Shown piece after piece: positions 1 to 9,068 of a stretch of 64,000 nucleotides of DNA. The position numbers and the translations under genes are program-made. Under the pieces are notes generated by a model. The model was given only the letters and a program-made list of their open reading frames with translations, ran no database searches and was not told the DNA's origin. Source of the DNA: Caballeronia sp. SEWSISQ10-4 2 (GTDB lineage: Bacteria > Pseudomonadota > Gammaproteobacteria > Burkholderiales > Burkholderiaceae); assembly GCF_030464885.1 (NCBI RefSeq), contig NZ_JALPRJ010000012.1, positions 93,939 to 157,938 on the forward strand, in the 5' to 3' direction. Within the stretch, counting starts at the first letter, position 1. The number at the start of each line of letters is the position of its first letter.

Positions 1-624
1 GCCACCGAATTTTCCATGGATCACATCGACTTGCAGCCCGATGTACGGCCGCGTCGATTAGGTGATGCGCTCGAATTGATCGATGGCTGGACGAGGCTCG
101 CTGAGCAAGTGGACTTTCCGGTGTATATCGAAACGCATCGGGACCGCATGACGACCGACCTGCATTTCACGCTCGATCTACTCGATGCCCGGCCGGATCT
201 GAAACTGCTCGGCGATATCTCGCACTACCTGGTCGGACGCGAATTCGCCATGCCGGTGTCCGATGAAAACCACGCCGCCATGCATCAGGTTCTCGATCAC
301 TCGTGGGCATTTCACGGCCGCGTCGCGAGCCGCGAACAAGTGCAGATCGAAATTTCATTTGAGCCGCACCGGGTCTGGGTGGACCTGTTTCTCGATTGGT
401 GGCGTTACGGCTTTGCATCGTGGAAACGGCGTGCCGGTCCTGACGACACCCTGGTCTTCACGTGTGAGCTGGGACCGAAACCTTACGCGATCATCGGCCG
501 CGATGGGAACGACACGACCGACCGCTGGGCGGAATCGCTGCTGATGCGCGACTGGATCCGCGAACTGTGGAATTCGCTCATGCAGCAAGAAGCGTCAGTC
601 GCTCAGCGGAAGGTTCTCGCGTAA
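1..624 (+). CDS. Sugar phosphate isomerase/epimerase-like TIM-barrel protein (5' end outside window)
   Basis: The reading frame is open to the left edge (codons for A-T-E-F-S come before the first ATG at 16), so this is the C-terminal 207 residues of a longer protein. The pattern fits the xylose-isomerase-like TIM barrel of sugar phosphate isomerases/epimerases: a metal-ligand-like Glu in YIETHRD, Asp in GDISH, His in FHGRVAS and Glu in FTCELGP, spaced as on successive beta strands. These enzymes are cytoplasmic and interconvert keto and aldo sugars or inositol derivatives. The neighbouring sugar ABC importer and SDR dehydrogenase suggest one catabolic cluster. Its 3' end overlaps the convergent lacI-type gene by 30 nt. 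The exact substrate cannot be told. Confidence 0.7.
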   Translation, partial: ATEFSMDHIDLQPDVRPRRLGDALELIDGWTRLAEQVDFPVYIETHRDRMTTDLHFTLDLLDARPDLKLLGDISHYLVGREFAMPVSDENHAAMHQVLDHSWAFHGRVASREQVQIEISFEPHRVWVDLFLDWWRYGFASWKRRAGPDDTLVFTCELGPKPYAIIGRDGNDTTDRWAESLLMRDWIRELWNSLMQQEASVAQRKVLA

Positions 625-1635
625 CAACACCGTGACCGGAATCTGCTGCGGTAACGCCACGCCGGGATCGCGATGATAGTGCCGCAAGATGATTTCGATG
701 GAACGCATTGCTTCGCCGATCGGGTTCTGATCGAGCACGGCATCGAGCGTTCCTTCAATGAGCAAGCGCCGCGAAATGTCGTTGAGTTCGTGGCCGACGA
801 ACACCGTCGAACGAACGCGGTCGAGCGCCTGCAGCGCAGCGCCGACGCCTTCGTCGCCGACTGAAATGTTATAGATGCCGCGCAGATCGGGATAGCGCCG
901 GAAGGCGTCGCGAGTGAGGCTTTCGGTGACCGCCGATTGCTCCCGGCTCTCGACTGTCTCCACGATGTCGCAGTTTGGGAAACGCCGCCGCAGCACCGAG
1001 CGAAAACCGCTTTCACGCTCTTCATGGCCGAGGAAATCATGCATGCCCGTCATCACGAGCACCTTGCCTCCCGCATCGCCGAGAAAGCGGCCCATGAGTT
1101 CGCCTGCGACCCGTCCTGCGCCGCGATTATCGATGCCCACGTACGCAAGCCTTCCGGTCCCCGGCAGGTCACTGGCGAGCGTGACGACCGGCATCGCGCG
1201 GCTGACCTGGCGCAACGCGTCCGTGATGTCGGGATGTTCATACGCGACGATGATCAACGCATCGGCCTTCTGCGTCACGCGGCGGATGGTCTCGACCACG
1301 TGCGCCGGTTCGAGGCTATCGAAGTAAGTCACGGCACAGATCACGCGCTGCGCCTCGAACGCCTTCTGAGCGATTTCGAAACCCTGCTTGAGATAGACGT
1401 AATACGGTGCGATGGGCTGCTGCAAGAGGATCGCGATACGCAACCAGCGCACCGATACGGCGTCCAGCGCCCGGTCGATCTTCAGCTTGCGCGCCCATTC
1501 AAGCACGCGCCGCTCTTTCTCGCGCGAGACGCCGCCGCGACCGTTAAGCACGCGATCGACGGTCGCCTCACTGACGTCGGCGGCCTTGGCGATATCGGCC
1601 ATGCTCGTTTTACGGCGATTGGTCAGGTCGGGCAT
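595..1635 (-). CDS. LacI-family transcriptional regulator
   Basis: 346 residues. An N-terminal LacI helix-turn-helix ([20 protein letters not shown], residues 12-31) is followed by a periplasmic-binding-protein-like effector domain ([18 protein letters not shown] onward). ATG at 1635 has AAGG a few bases upstream; the Met at 1602 is an alternative. It is divergent from the sugar ABC genes starting at 1819 and convergent with the sugar isomerase, so it most likely represses this cluster and releases when a sugar or sugar phosphate binds. An inverted repeat at 1684-1706 in the shared upstream region is a candidate operator. The family call is firm; the ligand is unknown. Confidence 0.9.
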   Translation of the reverse strand: MPDLTNRRKTSMADIAKAADVSEATVDRVLNGRGGVSREKERRVLEWARKLKIDRALDAVSVRWLRIAILLQQPIAPYYVYLKQGFEIAQKAFEAQRVICAVTYFDSLEPAHVVETIRRVTQKADALIIVAYEHPDITDALRQVSRAMPVVTLASDLPGTGRLAYVGIDNRGAGRVAGELMGRFLGDAGGKVLVMTGMHDFLGHEERESGFRSVLRRRFPNCDIVETVESREQSAVTESLTRDAFRRYPDLRGIYNISVGDEGVGAALQALDRVRSTVFVGHELNDISRRLLIEGTLDAVLDQNPIGEAMRSIEIILRHYHRDPGVALPQQIPVTVLLRENLPLSD

Positions 1636-1683
1636 GGGCCTTGTCGGTTTGAGAGTACGAACGAAACGATGATCGCATTAACC

Positions 1684-1706
1684 GCACCAGCCTATCAAGC
1701 TGGTGC
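1684..1706. promoter_or_regulatory. Inverted repeat between lacI-type gene and sugar ABC operon
   Basis: Perfect 8-bp arms GCACCAGC (1684-1691) and GCTGGTGC (1699-1706) with a 7-nt spacer, in the divergent region 1636-1818. It could be the operator of the LacI regulator or a leader hairpin of the ABC operon. Typical LacI operators have a tighter central CG, so the operator reading is tentative. Confidence 0.45.
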
Positions 1707-1818
1707 ATGGAACTTCCATAAATCTCCGGCAAAGAACGGAGACAGCAACACCCCGCACGACGGCCCGGCATTCGCACCGCGGATGCAGCCGCGAGCGGGA
1801 CATAACAGGAGACAAACG

Positions 1819-2820
1819 ATGACACGGAGACTCAGACTCACTTCAAAATTCGCGGTGGCGGCATGCATTGCCTCAACGCTCTTTGCCACGACCGCGGCCC
1901 GCAGCGCGGAGCCGCTGAACATCGTGATGCTGACGCACGGCGCGGCGACCAACGCATTCTGGCAAGCCGTGAAGAAAGGTTTCGACGATGCCTGCGTGCG
2001 CGTCCAGGCCCATTGCCAGATGGTCTTTACCCAGACCGATGGCTCGATCGAGCAGCAAAGCGCGAACTTCCAGGCGGCGGTCGCGCGCAAGCCCGATGCG
2101 ATCCTGACGACCATTGTCGACGACAACGCGCTCACGTCGATGATCAACGACGCCCGCGCGAAGCACATCATCGTGATTGCCTATAACGTCGATCAAAGCG
2201 GCGGCGCGACGGGCGCTGCAAAACGGCAGGCGTTCATCGGCCAGAACTTTGTCCCGGCAGGACGCAGTCTCGCGCATCAACTCACCAGCCAGTTTCCCAA
2301 GGACGGGCCGATCCGCGTGCTGATCGGTGTCAGCGCGCCGGGACAGAACTGGGCCGAGCAACGCGCGAAAGGGGTGATGGATGGCCTCGATGAATGGAAG
2401 CGTGCCAATCCGAATCGCGCGATCGTGGTCGACCGGATCGACTCGGGTACGGACCTCTCGGTGACGGGCGAACGCGTCGGCGCGTATCTCACGGCGCATC
2501 CCGATACGACGGCGTACTTCGACATGGGTTTCTTCCATGCAGCCGTGGCCCGCACGCTGAAGGATCGTAACGTGCCACCGGGCAAGGTGCTGCTTGCGGG
2601 CTTCGACATCGTGCCGCAGGTCCTGCAGATGATGAAGGCCGGCTACATCCAGGCCGAGGTCGATCAGCAGCCGTACGCGCAGGGCTTCATGCCTGTGATG
2701 CAGGTCTATCTCGCGAAGTCCTTCGGCTTGGCGCCTACGGATATCAACACCGGCAATTCCCTCGTCATGCCCGCGCAGGCCGACTCGGTGATCGCACTCT
2801 CGCAGCAAGGCTTGCGCTAG
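1819..2820 (+). CDS. Sugar ABC transporter periplasmic substrate-binding protein (ribose type)
   Basis: 333 residues. A Sec signal peptide covers about residues 1-29 (Arg/Lys-rich start, hydrophobic AVAACIASTLFA, cleavage near ARS-AEP). The mature part is a Peripla_BP_4 type I binding fold (LNIVMLTHGAATNAFWQAV; KPDAILTTIVDD; FIGQNFVPAGRSLAHQL). The frame is open far upstream to 937, but that stretch is antisense to the lacI-type gene; ATG 1819 is chosen because AGGAGA at 1807-1812 sits 6 nt before it and it begins the signal peptide. It delivers a monosaccharide or polyol to the permease at 2830. The ligand is not evident. Confidence 0.9.
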   Translation: MTRRLRLTSKFAVAACIASTLFATTAARSAEPLNIVMLTHGAATNAFWQAVKKGFDDACVRVQAHCQMVFTQTDGSIEQQSANFQAAVARKPDAILTTIVDDNALTSMINDARAKHIIVIAYNVDQSGGATGAAKRQAFIGQNFVPAGRSLAHQLTSQFPKDGPIRVLIGVSAPGQNWAEQRAKGVMDGLDEWKRANPNRAIVVDRIDSGTDLSVTGERVGAYLTAHPDTTAYFDMGFFHAAVARTLKDRNVPPGKVLLAGFDIVPQVLQMMKAGYIQAEVDQQPYAQGFMPVMQVYLAKSFGLAPTDINTGNSLVMPAQADSVIALSQQGLR

Positions 2821-2829
2821 GAGACTCGC

Positions 2830-3810
2830 ATGAAAAAGCTGCTCAAGATCTACCTGCAAAAACCGGAACTGGCGGGTGTCGTGTTGCTCGCGGTGCTGAT
2901 CGCTTTGTTCCAGGTGCGCTCGCAGATGATATTTCTCAGCGCCGAAAACATCCGTGGCGTGCTTGGCGTGTTGCCTGAAGTGGGGCTTGTTGCTATCGGC
3001 GTGACGCTGTTGATGATCTGCGGCGAGTTCGATTTGTCGGTGGGGTCGGTGTTTGCTCTTACACCCATGTCGATCACCTTGCTCATGAACGCCGGCGTGC
3101 CCTTCTGGCCGGCGTTTTTTATCGGGCTCGTGGTGGCCGCGTGCGTCGGGCTCGCCAACGGATTGATCACGCTGGTGTTCAACATACCGAGTTTCATCAC
3201 GACGCTTGGCATGTTGTTCATCGTGAGATCACTGACTGTCGTGTTATCGGGTGGCTTTCCTCCTAACCTGCCCATAGAACGAATGCCCGCGGAACTGTTC
3301 GTTAGCTTTATCGGGCCGGAGGGATTGTTTCGTGCGTCGTTTCTTTGGTTTATCGGCATCGGGGCAGCGGCGGCGTTCTTGTTGTCCGCAACCAATCTCG
3401 GTAACTGGATGAAAGCGACCGGCGGGTTTCTTGAAGCGTCCATATCGAGCGGTGTGCCGGCGCGGCGCGTGAAGCTGTTTTCCTTCGTGCTGTGTGCGGT
3501 GCTCGCCGGTTTCGCCGGCTTGATCCAGGTGCTTCGGCTTGGCGCGGCGCTTCCATCAATAGGCGATGGTCTCGAACTACAAGCGGTCGCTGCTGCGGTG
3601 ATCGGCGGGACTGCGCTGTCTGGCGGGATAGGCAACGTACTTGGCGCGGTGGTGGGTGCTCTGCTGATTCGCGTGATTGATAACGGCCTCGTGCTGACGC
3701 AAGTCGATGCCAACTGGTTCAAGTTCGCAGTCGGCAGCCTGACCATTTTTGCGGTGGTCGCCAACGCATGGATGCGCCGCACGGCGCGACATCTGAAGGT
3801 ACAGCTATGA
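2830..3810 (+). CDS. Sugar ABC transporter permease (RbsC/FrcC type)
   Basis: 326 residues, hydrophobic throughout with about 8-10 membrane segments, matching the BPD_transp_2 family of ribose/fructose-type importers. The motif GEFDLSVGSVFAL (residues about 61-73) is characteristic, as is the AAAVIGGTALSGGIGNVLGA cytoplasmic loop that contacts the ATPase. It starts 9 nt after the binding-protein stop; the preceding AGGAG overlaps that stop. Its own stop overlaps the ATG of the ATPase (ATGA), so the three genes are one translationally coupled unit. It forms the inner-membrane channel. Confidence 0.92.
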   Translation: MKKLLKIYLQKPELAGVVLLAVLIALFQVRSQMIFLSAENIRGVLGVLPEVGLVAIGVTLLMICGEFDLSVGSVFALTPMSITLLMNAGVPFWPAFFIGLVVAACVGLANGLITLVFNIPSFITTLGMLFIVRSLTVVLSGGFPPNLPIERMPAELFVSFIGPEGLFRASFLWFIGIGAAAAFLLSATNLGNWMKATGGFLEASISSGVPARRVKLFSFVLCAVLAGFAGLIQVLRLGAALPSIGDGLELQAVAAAVIGGTALSGGIGNVLGAVVGALLIRVIDNGLVLTQVDANWFKFAVGSLTIFAVVANAWMRRTARHLKVQL

Positions 3811-4607
3811 ACACGATCTCTTCTGAGGCGCTGCACTCGTACACCAATGACGGCGTGACGGCCGACGCGCTAAGCACATCGACCGCGCTGATGGCCGTGC
3901 GCAACTTGCACAAGTGGTACTCCGGCGTGCATGCGCTCAAAGGGGTGAGCCTGGAATTCAAACGCGGCGAAGTCGTGGGCCTGCTTGGCGATAACGGCGC
4001 GGGCAAGTCGACGCTCATCAAGATTCTATCGGGCGTGCATCGGCCGGATGAAGGCGAGATCCTGTTTCAGGGCCGGCCTGTGCGCATCCCATCACCCAAA
4101 GCGGCGATGCAACTCGGTATCGAAACGATTCATCAGCATAACTCGCTGGTGCCGAATCTATCGATTGCGCGTAATGTGTTTATCGGGCGTGAGCCATTGC
4201 TGTTTTCGCTATTCGGCATTGGACCGATGGACCACGCGCGGATGCGCACCGAAGCCGTCAAGGCCATCGCCGATGTAGACCTGCATCTGCGTTCCGCCGA
4301 AGCGCTGCTGGGTGAGCTATCGGGCGGCCAGCGCCAGGGCGTGGCGATTGCACGCGCCATGCATTTCAAGTCGAAGCTATTGATCCTCGATGAACCGACC
4401 AATCATCTATCCGTCAAGGAAACGGACAAGGTCATTGGATTTGTGCGGGGTTTATCGGCGCAGGGCATCACGGGCGTGTTCATCAGCCACAACCTGCAGC
4501 ATGTGTTTCACTCGTGCGACCGGATTGTTGCCATGGCGCGCGGAGAGGTCGTGCTCGACCGGCCGGTAGCGGAGACGTCTATCGAGGAAGTGACGGAAAT
4601 GCTTTGA
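3807..4607 (+). CDS. Sugar ABC transporter ATP-binding protein (single ABC domain)
   Basis: 266 residues with Walker A GDNGAGKST, signature LSGGQRQGVAIARAM, Walker B LLILDEPTNH and switch His in VFISHN. Only one nucleotide-binding domain is present, as in FrcA, rather than the double domain of RbsA/XylG. ATG 3807 overlaps the permease stop by 4 nt; about 28 N-terminal residues precede the ABC core (MAVRNLHKWYSGVHALKG). It energises sugar uptake together with the genes at 1819 and 2830. An in-frame Met 13 codons upstream lies inside the permease and is less likely. Confidence 0.92.
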   Translation: MNTISSEALHSYTNDGVTADALSTSTALMAVRNLHKWYSGVHALKGVSLEFKRGEVVGLLGDNGAGKSTLIKILSGVHRPDEGEILFQGRPVRIPSPKAAMQLGIETIHQHNSLVPNLSIARNVFIGREPLLFSLFGIGPMDHARMRTEAVKAIADVDLHLRSAEALLGELSGGQRQGVAIARAMHFKSKLLILDEPTNHLSVKETDKVIGFVRGLSAQGITGVFISHNLQHVFHSCDRIVAMARGEVVLDRPVAETSIEEVTEML

Positions 4608-4632
4608 TCGATTACTAGCGGAGACATGAATC

Positions 4633-5442
4633 GTGGAACAGTTCGGCGACAAGGTGGCCGTGGTCACCGGCGGTACTCAGGGACTTGGCGCTGCGATTGC
4701 AGCGCTATTGGTCGAGCGCGGTGCAAGCGGCGTGGTTATTTGCGGGCGTTCGCGAGACAAGGGTGAAGCGAAGGCGCGTGAACTGAGCGAGGCGAGCGGC
4801 GTGGACGTGCGTTACGTGCAAGCGGATCTCTCTCAAGTCGAGGATTGCCGGGCGGTGATCGCGGCGGCGGACGCGTGGTTTGGGCGCATTGATGTGCTGG
4901 TCAATGCAGCGGCCATGACCGATCGCGGCACGATCCTCGATACCGACCCCGCTCTCTTCGATCGCATCTTCGCGACTAACGTGCGCGCGCCGTTTTTCCT
5001 GATGCAGGAGACCGTCCGCGTCATGCGGCGCGAGCGCACTGAAGGGGCTATCGTCAACATTTGCTCGATGTCGGCGATGGCAGGGCAACCGTTCATCGCG
5101 GCGTATTGCGCGTCGAAGGGCGCGCTGGCCACGTTGACGCAGAACACGGGGTACGCGCTCTTGCGTAACCGGATCCGCGTGAATGGTTTGAATCTCGGCT
5201 GGATGGCCTCCGATGGCGAGGACCGGATCCAGCGGGAATATCACGGCGCGAGTGATGATTGGCTGGCGCAGGCGGGGGCGGTGCAGCCGTTTGGGCGGCT
5301 GATCGAACCGGAAGAAGCGGCGCGCGCGGTTGCATTTCTGGCGAGCGGCGAGTCGGGTCTGATGACGGGATCGATGGTGAATTACGATCAGTCGGTGTGG
5401 GGTGCGTTCGATGACACGCCACATCCGGGGGCGCCGCTTTAG
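4633..5442 (+). CDS. SDR-family NAD(P)-dependent oxidoreductase
   Basis: 269 residues. Classical short-chain dehydrogenase: cofactor loop TGGTQGLG near the N terminus, structural NAA in VLVNAAA, catalytic Ser in NICSMSAMAG and the Tyr/Lys pair in AAYCASKGAL. The start is GTG 4633, with GGAG at 4620-4623; an ATG at 4626 is out of frame. It follows the ABC operon by 25 nt in the same direction, so it probably oxidises the imported sugar or polyol in the cytoplasm. The specific substrate is not recognisable. It is convergent with the LysR gene, 8 nt apart. Confidence 0.88.
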   Translation: MEQFGDKVAVVTGGTQGLGAAIAALLVERGASGVVICGRSRDKGEAKARELSEASGVDVRYVQADLSQVEDCRAVIAAADAWFGRIDVLVNAAAMTDRGTILDTDPALFDRIFATNVRAPFFLMQETVRVMRRERTEGAIVNICSMSAMAGQPFIAAYCASKGALATLTQNTGYALLRNRIRVNGLNLGWMASDGEDRIQREYHGASDDWLAQAGAVQPFGRLIEPEEAARAVAFLASGESGLMTGSMVNYDQSVWGAFDDTPHPGAPL

Positions 5443-5450
5443 CAAAATGA

Positions 5451-6368
5451 CTAAAGATTGCTCGCGACCGAACGTGGTTCCATGAACGTGTGGCGGAAGT
5501 ATTCCCGTACCGCATGCATCCCGGGACTGAACTCGCGGTTCTTGCGCCATGCGAGGCCAACGCTCATTGGCGGAACCGGATCGCGCAGGACCATGGTTTC
5601 GATCCGTTTTCCTTCCAGCGACCAGGGGCGGTAGACCATATCCGACAAGATGGCGACGCCACTGCCGTTCGCCACCATGCTGCGCACCGCCTCCACCGAC
5701 GATGTCCGCAGCTTCACATTGGGCCGATGCGGCGTATCGGCCCAATAGCGCAGCGCGGTATAAGCAGCCTCATCGACAGTCAGCATGACGAACGGTTCTG
5801 GAGCGACATCGGCGAGCGTTACGCTTTCACGCTTGAGCAAGGGATGATGCGCACAAAGCCAAAGCCGGCGCGCCGAGTGAATCACGGGTTCCAGTACGAG
5901 TTCCGGGTTCGCCACGTTCGATGTCAATAGCACGGCCATGTCGTAGCGTTCGGTGATCAGGCCTTCTTCGATCGACTCGCGATTCAGCTCGTGCAGATTA
6001 ATGGTGAGCAGCGGATAGAGCGTGCTTAGCCTCTGAAGATGATGCGGCAGGAAGTAACCGATCACGGTATAGCTCGCGGCGATCGTAAGGGTGCCAGTCA
6101 GCGTGCTCTCGAGATTCGGGATCCGCATGGCCTCTTCGACGGACGAAAGAATGGTGTACGCCTGATTCAGGAATTTGCGCCCGGTCTGAGTCAGCGTCAC
6201 GCCGCTCGCCATGCGCACGAATAGCTGGGTGCCAAGGCTGTCTTCGAGCTCCTTTATCGCGTTTGTCACTGCCGACTGGGAAATCGTGAGCTGGATTGCA
6301 GCCTGCGATATCTGCCCGAGTTCAGCCGTCGCCACGAAGTATTTGAGCTGCCGCAAAGTCAAAGCCAT
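5451..6368 (-). CDS. LysR-family transcriptional regulator of the pxp/biotin operon
   Basis: 305 residues from ATG 6368 (MALTLRQLKYFVATAELGQI). The upstream Met at 6404 would add 12 unlikely residues; neither has a strong ribosome site. An N-terminal winged helix (QAAIQLTISQSAVTNAIKEL) is followed by a LysR substrate-binding domain (GTLTIAASYTVIGYFLPHHL). It is divergent from pxpA at 6602, so it very probably controls that operon, in LysR fashion by an inducer related to the substrate. A 16-bp palindrome at 6497-6512 in the shared region is a candidate site. Confidence 0.9.
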   Translation of the reverse strand: MALTLRQLKYFVATAELGQISQAAIQLTISQSAVTNAIKELEDSLGTQLFVRMASGVTLTQTGRKFLNQAYTILSSVEEAMRIPNLESTLTGTLTIAASYTVIGYFLPHHLQRLSTLYPLLTINLHELNRESIEEGLITERYDMAVLLTSNVANPELVLEPVIHSARRLWLCAHHPLLKRESVTLADVAPEPFVMLTVDEAAYTALRYWADTPHRPNVKLRTSSVEAVRSMVANGSGVAILSDMVYRPWSLEGKRIETMVLRDPVPPMSVGLAWRKNREFSPGMHAVREYFRHTFMEPRSVASNL

Positions 6369-6496
6369 GATGCCCGCCGAAAAATTGATATTGCACGCCG
6401 CCATATCTTATTCGCGCAAAATTACCAGGTCGAGTGACCGCGGCAATAAGGCAAGCGGTTGGCGTCCCATCAAAAAAACAGATACAGGGTCATCTG

Positions 6497-6512
6497 AAAA
6501 TAGAACTATTTT
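6497..6512. promoter_or_regulatory. 16-bp palindrome between LysR gene and pxpA
   Basis: AAAATAG-AA-CTATTTT is a perfect inverted repeat with 7-bp arms in the 233-bp divergent region 6369-6601. This AT-rich dyad contrasts with the GC-rich surroundings, and its location 90 bp before pxpA fits a LysR recognition site. The binding itself is inference. Confidence 0.5.
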
Positions 6513-6601
6513 GGCGAGCCGCCACACCATAAGGTTCACGTAATCGGCATTGCGGGCGAGCGGTGGTGCACACCCAGGCCGATGAACCAGGAGCGCCAAT
6601 C

Positions 6602-7381
6602 GTGAAAAAACGCAGTATCGACCTGAATTCGGACATGGGCGAAGGTTTCGGTCCATGGACCATCGGCGACGGTGTGGACGCCGAGATCATGCCGCTGATC
6701 AGTTCAGCCAATATCGCCACGGGTTTCCATGCCGGAGACCCGAACATCATGGCGCGCACGGTTCAATCGGCGAAAGAAGCGGGCGTAGGCGTGGGCGCGC
6801 ACCCGGGCTTTCGCGATCTGGTTGGATTCGGCCGCCGCACGATCACCGAGTCACCCCAGGCGCTTGTCAACGACATCGTGTTCCAGCTAGGAGCACTGCG
6901 CGAGTTCGCGAGGCTCGCAAACGTCGGCGTGCAGCATGTAAAGCCTCACGGTGCGCTCTACATGCTCGCCGCAAAGGATGAAGAGCTGTCGCGCTGTCTG
7001 GTTGCGACCCTGCAGAAAATCGATCCGAGCTTGCTGTTGTACTGCATGGAGTCGTCGGTGACCTATCAGGTTGCCCGCGAATTGGGCCAGCCCGTGGTCC
7101 GCGAGTTCTACGCCGATCGTGACTACGACGCGAGCGGGTCGATCGTTTTCACCCGCCGCGTCGGCCGGCTCGATGCAGCCCAGGTCGCCGCAAAAGTACT
7201 GCGCGCCTGCGTGGAAGGACGCGTGACGACGATCGAAGGTGGCGAGATAGACATCGACTTCGATTCGGTCTGCATCCATAGCGACACGCCCGGTGCACTC
7301 GAACTCGTCCAGGCAACGCGTGACACGCTGATTCGCCACGACATTCGCATCGCCGCGCCGCAACCGGCTTTCCCCCAATAA
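6602..7381 (+). CDS. pxpA: LamB/YcsF family protein, 5-oxoprolinase subunit A (PxpA)
   Basis: 259 residues from GTG 6602, chosen because AGGAG at 6589-6593 lies 8 nt upstream; a GTG at 6563 has no such site. The family signature [12 protein letters not shown] is at residues 6-17, followed by [29 protein letters not shown] and [12 protein letters not shown], all conserved in LamB/YcsF proteins. PxpA works with PxpB and PxpC in ATP-dependent opening of 5-oxoproline to glutamate. Here it heads an operon that also encodes a biotin carrier and biotin carboxylase, so the true substrate may be another lactam or cyclic amide. Confidence 0.9.
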   Translation: MKKRSIDLNSDMGEGFGPWTIGDGVDAEIMPLISSANIATGFHAGDPNIMARTVQSAKEAGVGVGAHPGFRDLVGFGRRTITESPQALVNDIVFQLGALREFARLANVGVQHVKPHGALYMLAAKDEELSRCLVATLQKIDPSLLLYCMESSVTYQVARELGQPVVREFYADRDYDASGSIVFTRRVGRLDAAQVAAKVLRACVEGRVTTIEGGEIDIDFDSVCIHSDTPGALELVQATRDTLIRHDIRIAAPQPAFPQ

Positions 7382-7411
7382 TTCCGACACGCCTGAGACA
7401 GGAGTACGAGC

Positions 7412-7654
7412 ATGGCCCAACACGACATTGTCAGCCCTTTGCCCGGGACGTTCTATAGGCGCTCATCGCCCGATGCCGCGCCGTTCGTCGAGGTCGGCGT
7501 CGAGATTGAGGAAGGCGCGACTGTGGGGCTGGTCGAGGTCATGAAGCAGTTCAGCGAAATCGAATCGACGGCTACAGGCCGCGTGACGAAGATCCTGGCC
7601 GAAGATGGCGACCCGGTCGACGCGGGTCAGGTTCTGATGCGAGTCGAGGAATAA
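7412..7654 (+). CDS. Small biotin/lipoyl carrier protein (BCCP-like)
   Basis: 80 residues, almost only a biotinyl/lipoyl-attachment domain: IVSPLPGTFYRR at the N terminus, the Lys-bearing hairpin LVEVMKQFSEIES near the middle, and ILAEDGDPVDAGQVLMRVEE at the C terminus. The usual biotin site is A-M-K-M; here it is V-M-K-Q, with Met kept before the Lys but not after it. Classical AccB has a long Pro/Ala-rich N-terminal arm that is absent here. AGGAG at 7400-7404 precedes ATG 7412. The biotin carboxylase follows 4 nt later, which supports biotin as the cofactor. Confidence 0.85.
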   Translation: MAQHDIVSPLPGTFYRRSSPDAAPFVEVGVEIEEGATVGLVEVMKQFSEIESTATGRVTKILAEDGDPVDAGQVLMRVEE

Positions 7655-7658
7655 GCCG

Positions 7659-9068
7659 ATGTCCTTGGACGCCTTCTATACACCGCGACGCATTCGCACC
7701 GTGCTGGTCGCCAATCGCGGAGAGATCGCTGTGCGGATCATTCGCGCGGCGCAGGAACTGGGCATGCGTGCGGCCGTGACTGTCAGCGATGCGGACCGGG
7801 ACAGCCTCGCCGCGCGCATGGCTGACGTAGCCGTGCCGATCGGGTCGGCGCACGCCGCTAAAAGTTATCTCAATCCAGCCGCCATTCTTGAAGCGGCTCA
7901 ACAATGTGGCGCGGATGCGATTCATCCGGGCTATGGATTTTTATCGGAAAACGCGGCGTTCGCAGAGAAGGTCGAGACCGCGGGGCTGATCTTCGTCGGC
8001 CCGTCTTCGTCAATCATTGCGATGATGGGCGACAAGGCCCGCGCACGTGCCACCGCGCAACGCGCAGGCGTGCCGACCGTGCCCGGCAGCGAGGGCGTAC
8101 TCGACTCACTCGATCAGGCGCGCGATGTCGCCGGCCGCATTGGTTATCCGGTGATGATCAAGGCCGCTGCCGGCGGGGGCGGACGCGGCATTCGCGTAGC
8201 ACACGATGCGGCTCAGCTCGATGTGGAGTTACCGCTCGCGCAACGTGAGGCACAAGCAGCGTTCGGCAACGCCGAAGTCTATCTGGAACGCTTCATCGGG
8301 CGGGCGCGCCACATTGAAGTGCAAGTACTTGGCGATGGCAAGAACGTCGTCCATCTGTTCGAGCGCGAGTGCTCCCTGCAACGGCGTCGACAGAAGATCT
8401 TCGAGGAAGCACCCTCGCCTTCGCTGACGCGTGAACTACGCACATCGTTATGCGAATCGGCTACGCGACTGGCTCAGGAAGTCGGATATCGAAGTGCGGG
8501 CACGCTCGAATATCTGTTCGACGAAACACGCGGCGAGTTTTACTTCATCGAAATGAACACGCGTATCCAGGTCGAGCATCCGGTGACCGAAGCCATAACG
8601 GGCATTGACCTCGTGCGTGAATCCTTACGCATTGCAGATGGCGAGCCGTTGCGCTTTGAACAAGGCGATATCGTCATGCGCGGAGCCGCTATCGAATGCC
8701 GCATCAATGCCGAAGATCCGGATCGCGATTTCCGTCCGAGTCCGGGCCGTATCGATAAACTGGTGTGGCCGGCTGGCCCGGGCGTGCGAATCGATTCCAT
8801 GCTGTATCAGGGCTACACCATCCCGCCATTCTATGACTCGTTGCTGGCGAAACTTATTGTCTTCGACGAAAGCCGGCCGGCGGCGCTTGCACGACTCGAT
8901 CGTGCGTTGCGCGAGATGAAGATAGGCGGTGTCAAGACAACCGCGCCGCTGCATCAGGCCATGCTTGCAGACCCGGATATCCGCGCGGGCCGATACCACA
9001 CGAACCATCTTGAAGCATGGATGGCGCAACGCAATGCAAAACTTGGCGAGAGTGAGGAGGCAGCATGA
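7659..9068 (+). CDS. accC: Biotin carboxylase subunit (AccC-like)
   Basis: 469 residues, the normal length for AccC. Domains in order: N-terminal BC domain (VLVANRGEIAVRIIRAA, ADAIHPGYGFLSENAAFAE), ATP-grasp domain with glycine-rich loop KAAAGGGGRGIRVAH, catalytic FYFIEMNTRIQVEHPVTE, and C-terminal BC domain (FYDSLLAKLIVFDESR). It carboxylates biotin on the carrier protein using ATP and bicarbonate. It lies between the carrier gene and pxpB, overlapping pxpB by 4 nt (ATGA). No accA/accD-type carboxyltransferase gene is in the window, so this is probably a dedicated copy that passes CO2 to the PxpB/PxpC pair, not fatty-acid AccC. Confidence 0.93.
   Translation: MSLDAFYTPRRIRTVLVANRGEIAVRIIRAAQELGMRAAVTVSDADRDSLAARMADVAVPIGSAHAAKSYLNPAAILEAAQQCGADAIHPGYGFLSENAAFAEKVETAGLIFVGPSSSIIAMMGDKARARATAQRAGVPTVPGSEGVLDSLDQARDVAGRIGYPVMIKAAAGGGGRGIRVAHDAAQLDVELPLAQREAQAAFGNAEVYLERFIGRARHIEVQVLGDGKNVVHLFERECSLQRRRQKIFEEAPSPSLTRELRTSLCESATRLAQEVGYRSAGTLEYLFDETRGEFYFIEMNTRIQVEHPVTEAITGIDLVRESLRIADGEPLRFEQGDIVMRGAAIECRINAEDPDRDFRPSPGRIDKLVWPAGPGVRIDSMLYQGYTIPPFYDSLLAKLIVFDESRPAALARLDRALREMKIGGVKTTAPLHQAMLADPDIRAGRYHTNHLEAWMAQRNAKLGESEEAA

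Noticed and set aside
937..1818. Long upstream extension of the sugar-binding-protein frame (would give 627 residues)
   Set aside because: It lies antisense to the lacI-type gene; the signal peptide and ribosome site fix the start at 1819.
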